Source: an uncultured Alphaproteobacteria bacterium (GTDB lineage: Bacteria > Pseudomonadota > Alphaproteobacteria > Sphingomonadales > Sphingomonadaceae). From it: a stretch of DNA of 11,801 bases. Shown here one piece after another: positions 4,560 through 11,801 of the stretch (position 1 is the first letter of the stretch; the number at the start of each line of letters is the position of its first letter). The position numbers and the translations under genes are program-made. The notes beneath the pieces were generated by a model, which ran no database searches, was not told the DNA's origin, and worked only from the letters and a program-made list of their open reading frames with translations. The stretch spans positions 1-11,801 of the forward strand of contig CAJAHV010000124.1 in assembly GCA_903939555.1 (NCBI GenBank), read 5' to 3'.

Positions 4560-6791
4560 ATGACATTCCGTTCTATTGCGCTGGCCGCATTGCTGGCCAG
4601 TTCGTCGCTGGCCATGGCGCAGGTGTCGCCCGAACAGGCCAAGCGCGAGGCTGTACTCGATGCCAGCGTGTCGGCCAGCGAGCAGATGGGCTGGCTCAAG
4701 CAGATGGCATCGGCGCCCAACCATGTCGGCAGCGCGCATGACAAGGCCAATGCCGAGTTCATCCTCAGCCAGTTCAAAGCCTGGGGCTGGGATGCGAAGA
4801 TCGAGACCTTCGAGGTGCTTTACCCGACGCCCTTGAAGACGCAGCTCAACCTTGTCGGCCCGGTTGCCGTGCCGCTTGGCGGGCAGGAGCCGACGATCCC
4901 CGAGGACGCGACCAGCGCCAATCTCAAGGACGCGCTGCCGCCCTATGTCGCCTTCCAGGGCGACGGCGATGTCACCGCCGATGTGGTTTATGTGAACTAT
5001 GGCCTGCCCGCCGATTATGCGGCGCTGGCGCGGCGTGGCATCAGCGTGAAGGGCAAGATCGCGCTCGCCCGCTATGGCGGCGGCTGGCGCGGCCTGAAGC
5101 CGAAACTGGCACAGGAACAGGGCGCCATCGGTGCGCTGATCTATTCCGATCCGGCGAATGATGGCTATGCCACCGCCGATACCTACCCCAATGGCGGCGG
5201 CCGCCCCGATACCGGTGTGCAGCGCGGCTCGGTCGCCGACATGACGACCTATCCCGGCGACCCCGGTACGCCGGGCTATGGCTCGGTGAAGGGCGCCAAG
5301 CGGATCGACCGCAAGGACGCCGTCACCATCATGAAAATCCCGACGCTGCCGATCTCCTATGGTGACGCCATGAAGATCTTTGCGCAGTTGAAGGGCCCGA
5401 TTGTCCCCGACAATTTCCGGGGCGCGCTGCCGATCACCTATCGCACCGGCGGCGATGGCAGCGTCAAGCTGCACCTGCAGGTCGAATCCGACTGGTCATT
5501 GAAGCCCGTCTACAACGTCATCGCCATGCTGAAGGGCAAGGATCGCCCCGATGAATGGGTGGTGCGCGGCAATCACCATGACGGCTGGGTGTTCGGCGCC
5601 GCCGATCCATTGTCGGGCGAAGTCGCCATGCTGTCGGAAGCCAAAGCGCTGGGGCAGCTCGCCAAGGCCGGCTGGCGGCCGTCGCGGACCATCGTCTATG
5701 CCAGTTGGGATGCCGAGGAACCGATGCTGCTGGGCAGCACCGAATGGGTTGAAACCCATGAAGCGGAGCTCAAGGCCAAGGCGATCATCTATATCAATAC
5801 CGATGGCAATGGCCGCGGCTTCCTGGGTGCCGAGGGCAGCCACCAGTACAGCCACCTCGTCAATCAGGTTGCTGCCGATGTGAAGGACCCGCAGACCGGC
5901 GTCTCGGTGCTCGAACGCGCCCGCGCCAAGCTGCGCGCCGATGCTTTCGATGGCGGCCGGGTCGATGCCGATGAACTCAAGGCCGCCGAAGCCGGCGGCG
6001 ACCTGCCGATGGGGGCGCTCGGCTCGGGCTCCGACTATTCGTCGTTCCTGCAACATGCCGGGGTGCCATCGCTCAACCTCGGCTTTGGCGGGGAAGGGGA
6101 AAGCGCCGGCTCCTACCACAGCATCTATGACAGCTATGACCATTTCGTGCGTTTCGACGATCCGGGCCTCGCCTATGGCGCGGCGCTGTCGAAGACCGTC
6201 GGCCGCGTGGTGCTGCGCATTGCCGATGCCGATACGCCGCCGCTGCGCTTCGGCGATCTGGCCGCTACGGTGCATATCTATCTTGGCGAGGTGAAGGCGC
6301 TGATCGACAGCCGCCGCAAGCAGGATGAAAAGCGCGCCGGGCTGCTGTCGGGCAACGCCTTCGCGCTGGCGAGCGACCCCAAGGCGCCGGTCGCCGCCCC
6401 GGTCGCCGAAGCGCCGACGCCGGTCATCGAGCTCGCCGCGCTCGAAAACGCCGTCGGCAAATTGGAGGCGAGCGCCAAGGCCTATGACGCTGCCTATGCG
6501 GCGAAGGGCGCCGCGCTGACCCCGGCGACGCGGGCGAAGCTCAACGCCGCGTTGCTCGGCATCGACCAGGCGCTGCTGATCCCGGAAGGGCTGCCGGGGC
6601 GTGACTGGTACAAGCACGCGCTTTACGCGCCGGGCCGCTTTACCGGCTATGGCGCCAAGACGCTGCCCGGCGTGCGGGAGGCGGTCGAGGAACGGCGCTT
6701 TGCCGATGCCAATGTCTATGCCGGGCGCACGGCGGCAGCAATCGAGCGGCTGGCGGCCAAGCTCGATGCCGCCAAGGCGATCATCGGATAA
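4560..6791 (+). CDS. Secreted M28 zinc metallopeptidase, glutamate carboxypeptidase II (PSMA)-like
   Basis: A 743-residue exported exopeptidase. The signal peptide MTFRSIALAALLASSSLAMA is likely cut before Gln21. The order matches human glutamate carboxypeptidase II: a protease-associated insert (about 125-310, with KIALARYGGGWRG at 166-178 and GALIYSDPAND at 191-201), the M28 catalytic domain (about 315-560) and a transferrin-receptor-like dimerisation domain (about 570-743). Zinc-site residues align by sequence and spacing: His339 in GNHHD, Asp349 in AADPLSG, catalytic Glu386 and Glu387 in WDAEEP, Asp415 in YINTDGNG and His520 in SYHSIYDSYDH. The ATG at 4560 has GGGGA 8 bases upstream. An in-frame ATG at 4527 would lengthen the signal region and lacks a ribosome binding site. 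It probably trims peptides in the periplasm or outside the cell. Residues that bind glutamate in the human enzyme appear replaced, so the specificity probably differs. Confidence 0.9.
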   Translation: MTFRSIALAALLASSSLAMAQVSPEQAKREAVLDASVSASEQMGWLKQMASAPNHVGSAHDKANAEFILSQFKAWGWDAKIETFEVLYPTPLKTQLNLVGPVAVPLGGQEPTIPEDATSANLKDALPPYVAFQGDGDVTADVVYVNYGLPADYAALARRGISVKGKIALARYGGGWRGLKPKLAQEQGAIGALIYSDPANDGYATADTYPNGGGRPDTGVQRGSVADMTTYPGDPGTPGYGSVKGAKRIDRKDAVTIMKIPTLPISYGDAMKIFAQLKGPIVPDNFRGALPITYRTGGDGSVKLHLQVESDWSLKPVYNVIAMLKGKDRPDEWVVRGNHHDGWVFGAADPLSGEVAMLSEAKALGQLAKAGWRPSRTIVYASWDAEEPMLLGSTEWVETHEAELKAKAIIYINTDGNGRGFLGAEGSHQYSHLVNQVAADVKDPQTGVSVLERARAKLRADAFDGGRVDADELKAAEAGGDLPMGALGSGSDYSSFLQHAGVPSLNLGFGGEGESAGSYHSIYDSYDHFVRFDDPGLAYGAALSKTVGRVVLRIADADTPPLRFGDLAATVHIYLGEVKALIDSRRKQDEKRAGLLSGNAFALASDPKAPVAAPVAEAPTPVIELAALENAVGKLEASAKAYDAAYAAKGAALTPATRAKLNAALLGIDQALLIPEGLPGRDWYKHALYAPGRFTGYGAKTLPGVREAVEERRFADANVYAGRTAAAIERLAAKLDAAKAIIG

Positions 6792-6793
6792 CG

Positions 6794-6824
6794 CTTCTCC
6801 CCTCCCGTTCCGGGAGGGGAGAAG
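6794..6824. terminator. Perfect 14-bp intergenic hairpin
   Basis: CTTCTCCCCTCCCG (6794-6807) pairs without mismatch with CGGGAGGGGAGAAG (6811-6824) around a TTC loop. It fills most of the 47-base gap between the peptidase stop and the downstream start. There is no T-tract after it. Very similar CTCCC/GGGAG hairpins are, from memory, common between genes in sphingomonad genomes, so this may be a dispersed palindrome that also acts as a terminator, an mRNA stabiliser or a processing site between the two genes. Confidence 0.7.
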
Positions 6825-6838
6825 AATGAAGGAAAACC

Positions 6839-7414
6839 ATGAAACTCTTCGGCTCGCTCACTTCCCCTTATGTCCGCAAGCTGCGTGTCATCGCCAGCGA
6901 ACTGGCCCTGCCGGTGACGCTCTACGAGAGCGCCGCGCTCGAGGATCCGGCCGATCTCATCGCCGCAAATCCGCTCGGCAAGGTGCCGGCGCTGGTGATC
7001 GGTGACGGGTCGGTACTCTACGATTCGCCGGTCATCGCCGCCTATCTGCTCAGCCTGGTCCCCGGCCAACCGCTGCTGCCCGAATCCGGCATGGCGCATT
7101 GGCACGCCCGCACCACCGAAGCGCTTGTCGACGGCATGCTCGATGCCGCCATCGTGCTGCGCTTCAACCAGGTCGGCGGGGTAACCAGCGGCATGTGGGT
7201 CGACCGCCAGTTCCGCGCCATCGACCGCGGTCTGGCGGCGCTTGCCGGGCGCGTCGGTGATGGCACGACCTATGCCGAGCTGTGTGCGGTGGTGGCGTGC
7301 GAATATCTCGATCTCAGATGGCCGCAGATCGATTGGCGGGCACATGCCACGCTCAAGGCCGTGCACGAACGGCTGGCCGATCGGCCCTCGCTGGCCGGTA
7401 GCCGCCCGGCCTGA
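6839..7414 (+). CDS. Glutathione S-transferase family protein
   Basis: A 191-residue cytosolic protein with a thioredoxin-like N-terminal domain followed by a helical domain. The N-terminus KLFGSLTSPYVRKLRV places Ser9 in the SPYVRK motif, the expected thiolate-stabilising position. NPLGKVPAL at 44-52 carries the conserved cis-proline (Pro50), and VLYDSPVIAAYL (59-70) carries the Asp-Ser pair that binds the glutathione gamma-glutamyl group. The C-terminal ADRPSLAGSRP resembles the tail of many proteobacterial GSTs. The start is firm: AAGGA at 6829-6833, 5 bases before the ATG. Substrate is unknown; conjugation, peroxide reduction or isomerisation are all possible. It is downstream of the peptidase and separated from it by the strong hairpin, so co-transcription is uncertain. 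Its stop is 1 base from the stop of the convergent NTF2-like gene. Confidence 0.88.
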   Translation: MKLFGSLTSPYVRKLRVIASELALPVTLYESAALEDPADLIAANPLGKVPALVIGDGSVLYDSPVIAAYLLSLVPGQPLLPESGMAHWHARTTEALVDGMLDAAIVLRFNQVGGVTSGMWVDRQFRAIDRGLAALAGRVGDGTTYAELCAVVACEYLDLRWPQIDWRAHATLKAVHERLADRPSLAGSRPA

Positions 7415-7415
7415 G

Positions 7416-7895
7416 CTATTTCGCTTCGGGCGGCGGCGGGTAGGTGACGTCGGGCGCCGCCTGGTCGATGTCCATGCGCAGCCGCCAGACGCCGTCCGCA
7501 CCCTTGCGATAGACGATCAACGACCGCCCGGGATCATGGATCTCGCCCTGCGGCGTGCGGATGGTGAACCAGTATTTGCTCATGAACACCGCAGTGTCAT
7601 GGTCGACGACAAGGCTCTCCTCGGCGAGCAGAAAGTCCGCATCGAGCGGCGTTTTCAGCAGCGGCGTGAAATAGCCCCGGATCGCGGCAATGCCCTTCAA
7701 TTTGGGCTTGCCGTGCAGCGCCACCTCGGCATCGGGGGTGTAGAGCGCCATCAGCGCCTCGATATCGCCGCTTTTGAACGCCTTGACCCATTCGACGCCA
7801 TGGGCGCGGATCGCCGTTTCGTCGGCTGGCGTCGCCAGTGCCGGCGTTGCCAGTGCCGGTGTGGCGAGCAGCAGGGCCAGGACGAGCGCCTTCAC
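7416..7895 (-). CDS. Secreted NTF2/SnoaL-like (DUF4440-type) protein
   Basis: A 159-residue protein with a signal peptide (MKALVLALLLATPALATPAL...) cut probably near residue 19-24, followed by one cystatin-like alpha+beta barrel domain. ETAIRAHGVEWVKAFKSGDIEALMALYTPDAEVALHG (26-62) is the typical helix-helix opening of SnoaL/ketosteroid-isomerase-like domains. KGIAAIRGYF and AVFMSKYWFTIRTPQG, then GRSLIVYRKGADGVWRLRMDIDQA, give the following helix and strands. The family has no common catalytic residue and includes isomerases, hydratases and simple binding proteins, so the function is open. The start is GTG (7895), overlapping the dehydrogenase stop as GTGA, with GGGAG upstream inside the dehydrogenase gene. 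The two are therefore coupled although one product is cytosolic and the other exported. The C-terminus is proline-rich (YPPPPEAK). Confidence 0.82.
   Translation of the reverse strand: MKALVLALLLATPALATPALATPADETAIRAHGVEWVKAFKSGDIEALMALYTPDAEVALHGKPKLKGIAAIRGYFTPLLKTPLDADFLLAEESLVVDHDTAVFMSKYWFTIRTPQGEIHDPGRSLIVYRKGADGVWRLRMDIDQAAPDVTYPPPPEAK
7824..7868 (-). repeat. 15-bp tandem repeat in the signal peptide region of the NTF2-like gene
   Basis: Three tandem, slightly diverged 15-base units encode LATPA-LATPA-like repeats (ATPALATPALATPA, residues 11-24). The units keep the frame. They lengthen the hydrophobic/cleavage region of the signal peptide and supply several alternative Ala-x-Ala-like cleavage sites (ALA). 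Confidence 0.7.
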
Positions 7896-9343
7896 GGCTT
7901 CAACTCCCGCGCCAGTGCCTTCCTCGTCTTGTCGCCATAGGGCGGCTTGAACCCGGCCAGCCCGGCGAGGTCGATCTTGGGCTGGGTGTAGATCGCCTTG
8001 GCATGGCTGAACGCCTTGAAGCCGTCGTGTCCGTGATAGCTGCCCATGCCGGCCGGACCGATGCCGCCGAAGGGCAGGTCTTCGGCGGAGACATGGAAGA
8101 CCACATCGTTGACCGTCACGCCGCCCGAAATCGTCCGGTCGAGCACGCGGCGCTGCTCGGCATCGTCCTGGCCGAACCAGTAGAGGCCCAGCGGCCGGTC
8201 GCGGCGGTTGACCTCGTCGATGGCGCCATCGACCGTCGCATAGGTCCGCACCGGCAGCAGCGGCCCGAAGATTTCCTCCTGCATCACCGTCATGTCATCC
8301 GTGGGGTTGCGGATGATGTGGAGCGGCATCTTGTTGGTGTTCTGCTTCGAAAAATCCTCGTTGCCCGGGTTGACGACATCGACCGTCGCGCCCTTGGCAA
8401 TGGCATCGGCGACATGCGCCTCCAGCCGTTCGCGGTGGCGCGCGCCGAGCACCGAGGTGTAATCGGGGTTGGCGAGCAGCGTCGGGTACATTTTCGCCGT
8501 CGCGGTCTTCAGCCCTTCGACAACCGCGGCTTCCTGTTCGGCCGGGACGATCAGATAATCGGGCGCCAGGCAGATCTGTCCGGCGTTCATCATCTTGCCC
8601 ATCGCAATGCGTTCGGTGGCGACGCCGATATCGGCGCTGCGGCTGATGATCGTCGGCGATTTGCCACCGAGTTCCAGCGTCAGCGGCACGAGGTTCTTCG
8701 CCGCCGCTGCCATGACATGCCGACCGATGGCGGTACCACCGGTGAACACCAGATGATCGAAGGGCAGTTCCGAAAACGCCTTGCCGGCTTCCGACCCGCC
8801 GGTGATCACGGCAATCTCGGTCTCGTCAAAAGCCGCTTCGAGTAGTTCCTTCATCAGCGCCGAGGTGACCGGGGTGAATTCCGACGGCTTGATCATGGCG
8901 CGATTGCCCGCCGCGAGCACGCCGGCGAGCGGCCCGAAGGTCAGGTTGATCGGGAAATTCCAGGGAGAAATGATGCCGATGACACCCTTGGGCTGAAACT
9001 CCACCCGGGCGCGGGCGCCGAGCAGCTTCATCGGAAAATCGAGCCGACGCGATTCGGGCTTCATCCAGCCTTCGAGGTGCTTCATCGCGTGTTTCAACGG
9101 CTTTACCGACGCCATTATGTCGGTGACCAGCGACATTTCGGTGCTGCGATGGCCGAAATCTTCCGACAGCGCCGCGACCATCCTGTCCTTGTTGTCGAGG
9201 ACGACGGCGAGGGCGCGCTGCAACCGCGCTTTGCGGGTGGCGGCGGTCACCGGCAGTTCGGCGGTGAAGGCGGCGCGCTGGCGATCCAATATCCCGCGCA
9301 TCGCGGCGGCGTCGCGCGCGTCCCAGCTTGCTGTCGTGGCCAT
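7892..9343 (-). CDS. Aldehyde dehydrogenase, coniferyl aldehyde dehydrogenase (CalB)-like
   Basis: A 483-residue NAD(P)-dependent aldehyde dehydrogenase that oxidises an aldehyde to the acid. The complete catalytic set is present: Asn129 in SPWNFP, Lys152 in MIKPSEFTP, the coenzyme loop FTGGTAIG (200-207), general base Glu224 in LELGGKSP, nucleophile Cys258 in NAGQICLAPDY and EIFGP at 357-361. The short N-terminus, the APDYLIVP segment after the Cys and the C-terminal YHGHDGFKAFSHAKAIYTQ region recall coniferyl aldehyde dehydrogenases, though the true substrate could be another aromatic or medium-chain aldehyde. The frame is open upstream to 9397, but the ATG at 9343 has AAGGGGA 6 bases before it and fits the family start. 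It is divergent from an acyl-CoA synthetase and overlaps the secreted NTF2-like gene downstream. Confidence 0.9.
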   Translation of the reverse strand: MATTASWDARDAAAMRGILDRQRAAFTAELPVTAATRKARLQRALAVVLDNKDRMVAALSEDFGHRSTEMSLVTDIMASVKPLKHAMKHLEGWMKPESRRLDFPMKLLGARARVEFQPKGVIGIISPWNFPINLTFGPLAGVLAAGNRAMIKPSEFTPVTSALMKELLEAAFDETEIAVITGGSEAGKAFSELPFDHLVFTGGTAIGRHVMAAAAKNLVPLTLELGGKSPTIISRSADIGVATERIAMGKMMNAGQICLAPDYLIVPAEQEAAVVEGLKTATAKMYPTLLANPDYTSVLGARHRERLEAHVADAIAKGATVDVVNPGNEDFSKQNTNKMPLHIIRNPTDDMTVMQEEIFGPLLPVRTYATVDGAIDEVNRRDRPLGLYWFGQDDAEQRRVLDRTISGGVTVNDVVFHVSAEDLPFGGIGPAGMGSYHGHDGFKAFSHAKAIYTQPKIDLAGLAGFKPPYGDKTRKALARELKP

Positions 9344-9498
9344 CGGTCGTCCCCTTGTTATTTTCTGCACCCTAACCTTGGGCCGGCAATCCGCCAAGCG
9401 CTACCAAATCGCCGGCCGGGGGCTGGCATTCGGCGCGCGCTTGGGCTTTGATATGCCAAAGACAGAAACGCGGCCAAGCCGCAATCCGGGGATGATGA
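9344..9498. promoter_or_regulatory. Divergent promoter region between aldehyde dehydrogenase and acyl-CoA synthetase
   Basis: This 155-bp spacer must carry both promoters. An 8-bp inverted repeat, CCAAGCGC (9394-9401) and GCGCTTGG (9437-9444), is centred 35 bases apart. A second short dyad, CTTTG/CAAAG (9446-9450 and 9457-9461), flanks an AT-rich core. GCAATCCG occurs twice (9386-9393 and 9481-9488). No convincing -35/-10 pair was found, and in DNA this GC-rich short repeats can arise by chance. Confidence 0.4.
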
Positions 9499-11217
9499 AT
9501 GACCTTTCCAGCGATGAGCATAGCCCAGGCCCATGCCATGCTGACCGCGCCGGGATCGCCACTGGAAATGGAGACCGTCGTCATCCGTGGCCGGCCGACG
9601 CGGACCTGGAAAAACGCCCCGCCGACGCTGCGCGATGTCTTCCTCGCCGGGCGCGCGCATGGCGACAAGGTCTTCCTCGTCCTCGACGATGAACGCGTCA
9701 CCTTTGAAGATTTCGCCCGCGCCACGCTGCGGCTGGCGGCGCAACTGGTCGCCGATGGCGTGGAGAAGGGCGATCGTATCGCCATCGTCATGCGCAACCT
9801 GCCCGAATGGCCGGTGGCCTTTTTTGCCGCCAGCATTGTCGGCGCCATCGTCACGCCGCTCAACGCCTGGTGGACAGGCGGCGAACTTGAATATGGCCTG
9901 GCCGATTCGGGAACCAGGATCCTGCTCTGCGACAATGAACGCCTCGCCCGCATCGCGCCGCATCTGCCCGACCTGCCGGCGCTCGAACGCATCTATGTCA
10001 CCCGCGGCACCGAGGATACGCTCGGCGATCCGCGTGAAGTGCGGCTCGAATCGATCATCGGCGGGCCGAAAACCTGGGGCACGCTCGCCGACCGGGCGTT
10101 GCCGGCGGTCGATCTGGCACCCGAGGATGATGCGACGATCTTTTACACCAGTGGCACCACCGGCAAGCCCAAGGGGGCGCTCGGCACGCATCGCAACATT
10201 GTCTCGAACATCATGGCCAGCGCCTCATCGGCCGCGCGCTCCTGTCTGCGGCGCGGCGAGATGCCGCCCGCCCCCGACCCGCAAGCGCCGCAAAAGGGCA
10301 CGCTGCTGTCGGTGCCCTTCTTCCACGCCACTGGCTGCCACGCCGTGCTGTCGCCCTCGCTGTTTGCCGGCGCCAAGCTGGTGCTGATGCGCAAATGGGA
10401 CGTGCTGGAGGCGATGGCGCTGATCGAACGCGAGCGGCTGACCGGTGCCGGCGGTGTGCCGACCATTGCCTGGCAGATACTCGAACACCCCGAACGCGGC
10501 CGTTTCGACCTGTCGAGCCTGGAAAGCGTGTCCTACGGCGGCGCGCCGTCGGCGCCCGAACTGGTCCGCCAGATTTCGAAACAGTTCAAGGCTGCCCCCG
10601 GCAATGGCTGGGGCATGACCGAGACCAGTGCCACCTTCACCCACCACATGGCCGAGGATTACGAGAACCGGCCTGACAGTTGCGGGCCGCCCGTCGCCGT
10701 CTGCGACCTGCAGGTGCGCGATCCCGATGGCAAGCTACTCGGCCCCAACGAAGTGGGCGAGCTTTATGGCTTCGGTCCCAATGTCGTGAAGGAATATTGG
10801 AACAAGCCCGAAGCCACCGCCGCCACCTTCATCGACGGCTGGGTACGCACCGGCGATCTGGCGCGTATTGACGAGGAAGGCTTTTGCTTCATCATCGACC
10901 GCGCCAAGGACATGCTGATCCGTGGCGGCGAGAACATCTATTGCGTCGAGGTCGAGAACGCCCTGTACGAACACCCCGCGATCATGGACGCGGCGCTGGT
11001 CGGCCGCCCGCACCGCACCTTGGGCGAAGAACCTTATGCGTTCGTGACGCTGAAGTCCGGCATGACCGCAACCGAGGACGAACTGCGCAGCTTTGTTGCG
11101 GCACGGCTGGCGGCCTTCAAGGTGCCGGTGGCAGTCAGTTTTTCTACCGAGCCGCTGGTCCGCAATGCCAATGGCAAGATATTGAAGTCAGAATTGAAGA
11201 AGCTTGTCGGTGACTGA
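9499..11217 (+). CDS. AMP-forming acyl-CoA synthetase (fatty acid/aromatic acid-CoA ligase)
   Basis: A 572-residue class I adenylate-forming enzyme that activates a carboxylic acid with ATP and loads it on CoA. The core motifs appear in order: P-loop YTSGTTGKPKG (216-226), VPFFHATG (272-279), SYGGAPSAPELV (345-356), the adenine/acyl pocket GNGWGMTETS (368-377), GWVRTGDLARIDEEGF (447-462, Asp453 binding ribose), the hinge IDRAKDMLIRGGENIY (466-481) and the catalytic Lys560 in NGKILKSELKKL. The length fits stand-alone ligases. HATG and the TETSATFTHH segment are common in long-chain or aromatic acid ligases of actinobacteria and sphingomonads, but substrate choice cannot be read reliably. The ATG at 9499 has a weak GGGGA upstream; a second in-frame ATG at 9514 is possible. 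It is divergent from the aldehyde dehydrogenase and could take up its acid product. Confidence 0.9.
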   Translation: MTFPAMSIAQAHAMLTAPGSPLEMETVVIRGRPTRTWKNAPPTLRDVFLAGRAHGDKVFLVLDDERVTFEDFARATLRLAAQLVADGVEKGDRIAIVMRNLPEWPVAFFAASIVGAIVTPLNAWWTGGELEYGLADSGTRILLCDNERLARIAPHLPDLPALERIYVTRGTEDTLGDPREVRLESIIGGPKTWGTLADRALPAVDLAPEDDATIFYTSGTTGKPKGALGTHRNIVSNIMASASSAARSCLRRGEMPPAPDPQAPQKGTLLSVPFFHATGCHAVLSPSLFAGAKLVLMRKWDVLEAMALIERERLTGAGGVPTIAWQILEHPERGRFDLSSLESVSYGGAPSAPELVRQISKQFKAAPGNGWGMTETSATFTHHMAEDYENRPDSCGPPVAVCDLQVRDPDGKLLGPNEVGELYGFGPNVVKEYWNKPEATAATFIDGWVRTGDLARIDEEGFCFIIDRAKDMLIRGGENIYCVEVENALYEHPAIMDAALVGRPHRTLGEEPYAFVTLKSGMTATEDELRSFVAARLAAFKVPVAVSFSTEPLVRNANGKILKSELKKLVGD

Positions 11218-11288
11218 CCGGCGTTGTGCGGCTTCGGCGTCTGCGGTAGTCTTGCATGAGGGTCATCTGCATCGAATGGAGTTTCCTG

Positions 11289-11801
11289 ATGCCGCTTGCC
11301 CGCCTGTTGTTGTTCGCTACCCTGTTGGCAGCACCCGCCATGGCCGTTCCTGCCGATGATGACACCATAACCGTCACCGGCGAACGCCTGACCCGGCCGC
11401 AACTGCGCGCGCGCAGCGTCGATTTTGTCCGCACCGCGCTCGCTGACACGGTCCATGGCCAACACGCTCGCTGGTTCGGTGCCATCTGCCCGCGCGTTCT
11501 GGGCGCGCGACCGGCGACGGAGGCGCTGTTTCTTGATCGCTTCCGCACCGCCGGCGACGTGCTCGGCGTGCGCACCGAAGCGCCGGGATGCCAGCCCAAT
11601 ATCGTCGTCTGGTTCACCAGCGATGCCAAAGCCCTGATGCGCACGATCAGTGTTCGTTCGCCGCAGGCGCTGGAGGCGACCAGCCCGGCCGACCGCCGCC
11701 GCCTGTTGACCGGCGATGACCCGGTGCGCTGGTTCTACGATACGCGCACCGAAGGCAGTTCGGGCCAGACGATCGGCGAAGGCGGTGCGGCGCTCGGCGC
11801 G
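11289..11801 (+). CDS. Secreted protein of unknown function, 3' end outside the window
   Basis: The frame is open for 171 codons from an ATG at 11289 to the window edge. GGAG at 11278-11281, 7 bases before the ATG, supports the start. The N-terminus MPLARLLLFATLLAAPAMA is a clear signal peptide with cleavage after AMA (residue 19). The mature protein begins with an acidic stretch and ITVTGERL, then a helical segment and WFGAICPRVLG (Cys67), then APGCQPNIVVWFTSD (Cys101). The two cysteines could form a disulfide in the periplasm. I recall similar secreted proteins of unknown function with this CP.V...C.PNI.V pattern in Sphingomonadales and Caulobacterales, but no characterised member. The 71 bases before it, after the ligase stop, show no strong terminator, so it may be co-transcribed with the ligase or have its own promoter. 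Confidence 0.8.
   Translation, partial: MPLARLLLFATLLAAPAMAVPADDDTITVTGERLTRPQLRARSVDFVRTALADTVHGQHARWFGAICPRVLGARPATEALFLDRFRTAGDVLGVRTEAPGCQPNIVVWFTSDAKALMRTISVRSPQALEATSPADRRRLLTGDDPVRWFYDTRTEGSSGQTIGEGGAALGA

Noticed and set aside
4386..5474. 362-codon minus-strand frame opposite the peptidase
   Set aside because: Low-complexity Gly/Ile/Arg composition, no domain, antisense to the protease-associated domain of the peptidase.
5496..6617. 373-codon minus-strand frame opposite the peptidase
   Set aside because: Antisense shadow of the zinc-binding and dimerisation regions.
7838..8845. 335-codon plus-strand frame opposite the aldehyde dehydrogenase
   Set aside because: His/Arg/Gly-rich shadow with no motif; the minus strand encodes the complete catalytic set.
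9358..10191. 277-codon minus-strand frame opposite the acyl-CoA synthetase
   Set aside because: Shadow frame running through the divergent spacer and antisense to the P-loop region.

Overview
The base composition is high in G+C, codon use is strongly GC3-biased and genes are packed with many 4-base stop/start overlaps. With the protein repertoire (a CalB-like aldehyde dehydrogenase, a class III CoA-transferase, a HisN-type phosphatase, a secreted PSMA-like M28 peptidase), this suggests an alphaproteobacterial chromosome, most likely Sphingomonadales. That placement rests on the look of the proteins, not on a marker gene. No rRNA, tRNA, CRISPR array, insertion sequence, integrase, phage gene or replication origin was seen.

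Layout. 1-484 has no convincing gene but holds a strong 11-bp inverted repeat (337-378). 485-1914 (+) is a translationally coupled pair: a SAM-dependent methyltransferase and an 86-residue helical protein. They converge on a minus-strand operon (4376 down to 1970) with the order class III CoA-transferase, HisN-like phosphatase, small secreted Ivy-like (lysozyme-inhibitor-like) protein; its genes are joined by GTGA and ATGA overlaps. A 183-bp divergent spacer (4377-4559) contains five GCCA cores at exact 11-bp spacing. Next, on the plus strand, come a secreted glutamate-carboxypeptidase-II-like zinc peptidase (4560-6791), a perfect 14-bp hairpin and a glutathione-S-transferase-family protein (6839-7414). 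Converging on these is a minus-strand pair: an aldehyde dehydrogenase (7892-9343) overlapped by a secreted NTF2/SnoaL-like protein (7416-7895). Diverging from the dehydrogenase across 155 bp is an AMP-forming acyl-CoA synthetase (9499-11217). A secreted protein of unknown function follows (11289 to the window end, incomplete).

How the genes may work together. The aldehyde dehydrogenase and the divergent acyl-CoA synthetase could act in sequence (aldehyde to acid to acyl-CoA), and the CoA-transferase is also CoA-thioester chemistry, so part of the window looks like carboxylic or aromatic acid catabolism. The peptidase, the Ivy-like protein, the NTF2-like protein and the last protein all carry export signals, giving a clear periplasmic or envelope theme. 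Most of the window is ordinary housekeeping and accessory metabolism. I found no clear sign of a new defence, mobile or biosynthetic system. The least explained items are the phased GCCA array, the inverted repeat in the first 484 bases, the methyltransferase/small-protein pair and the unusual partners of the Ivy-like gene.
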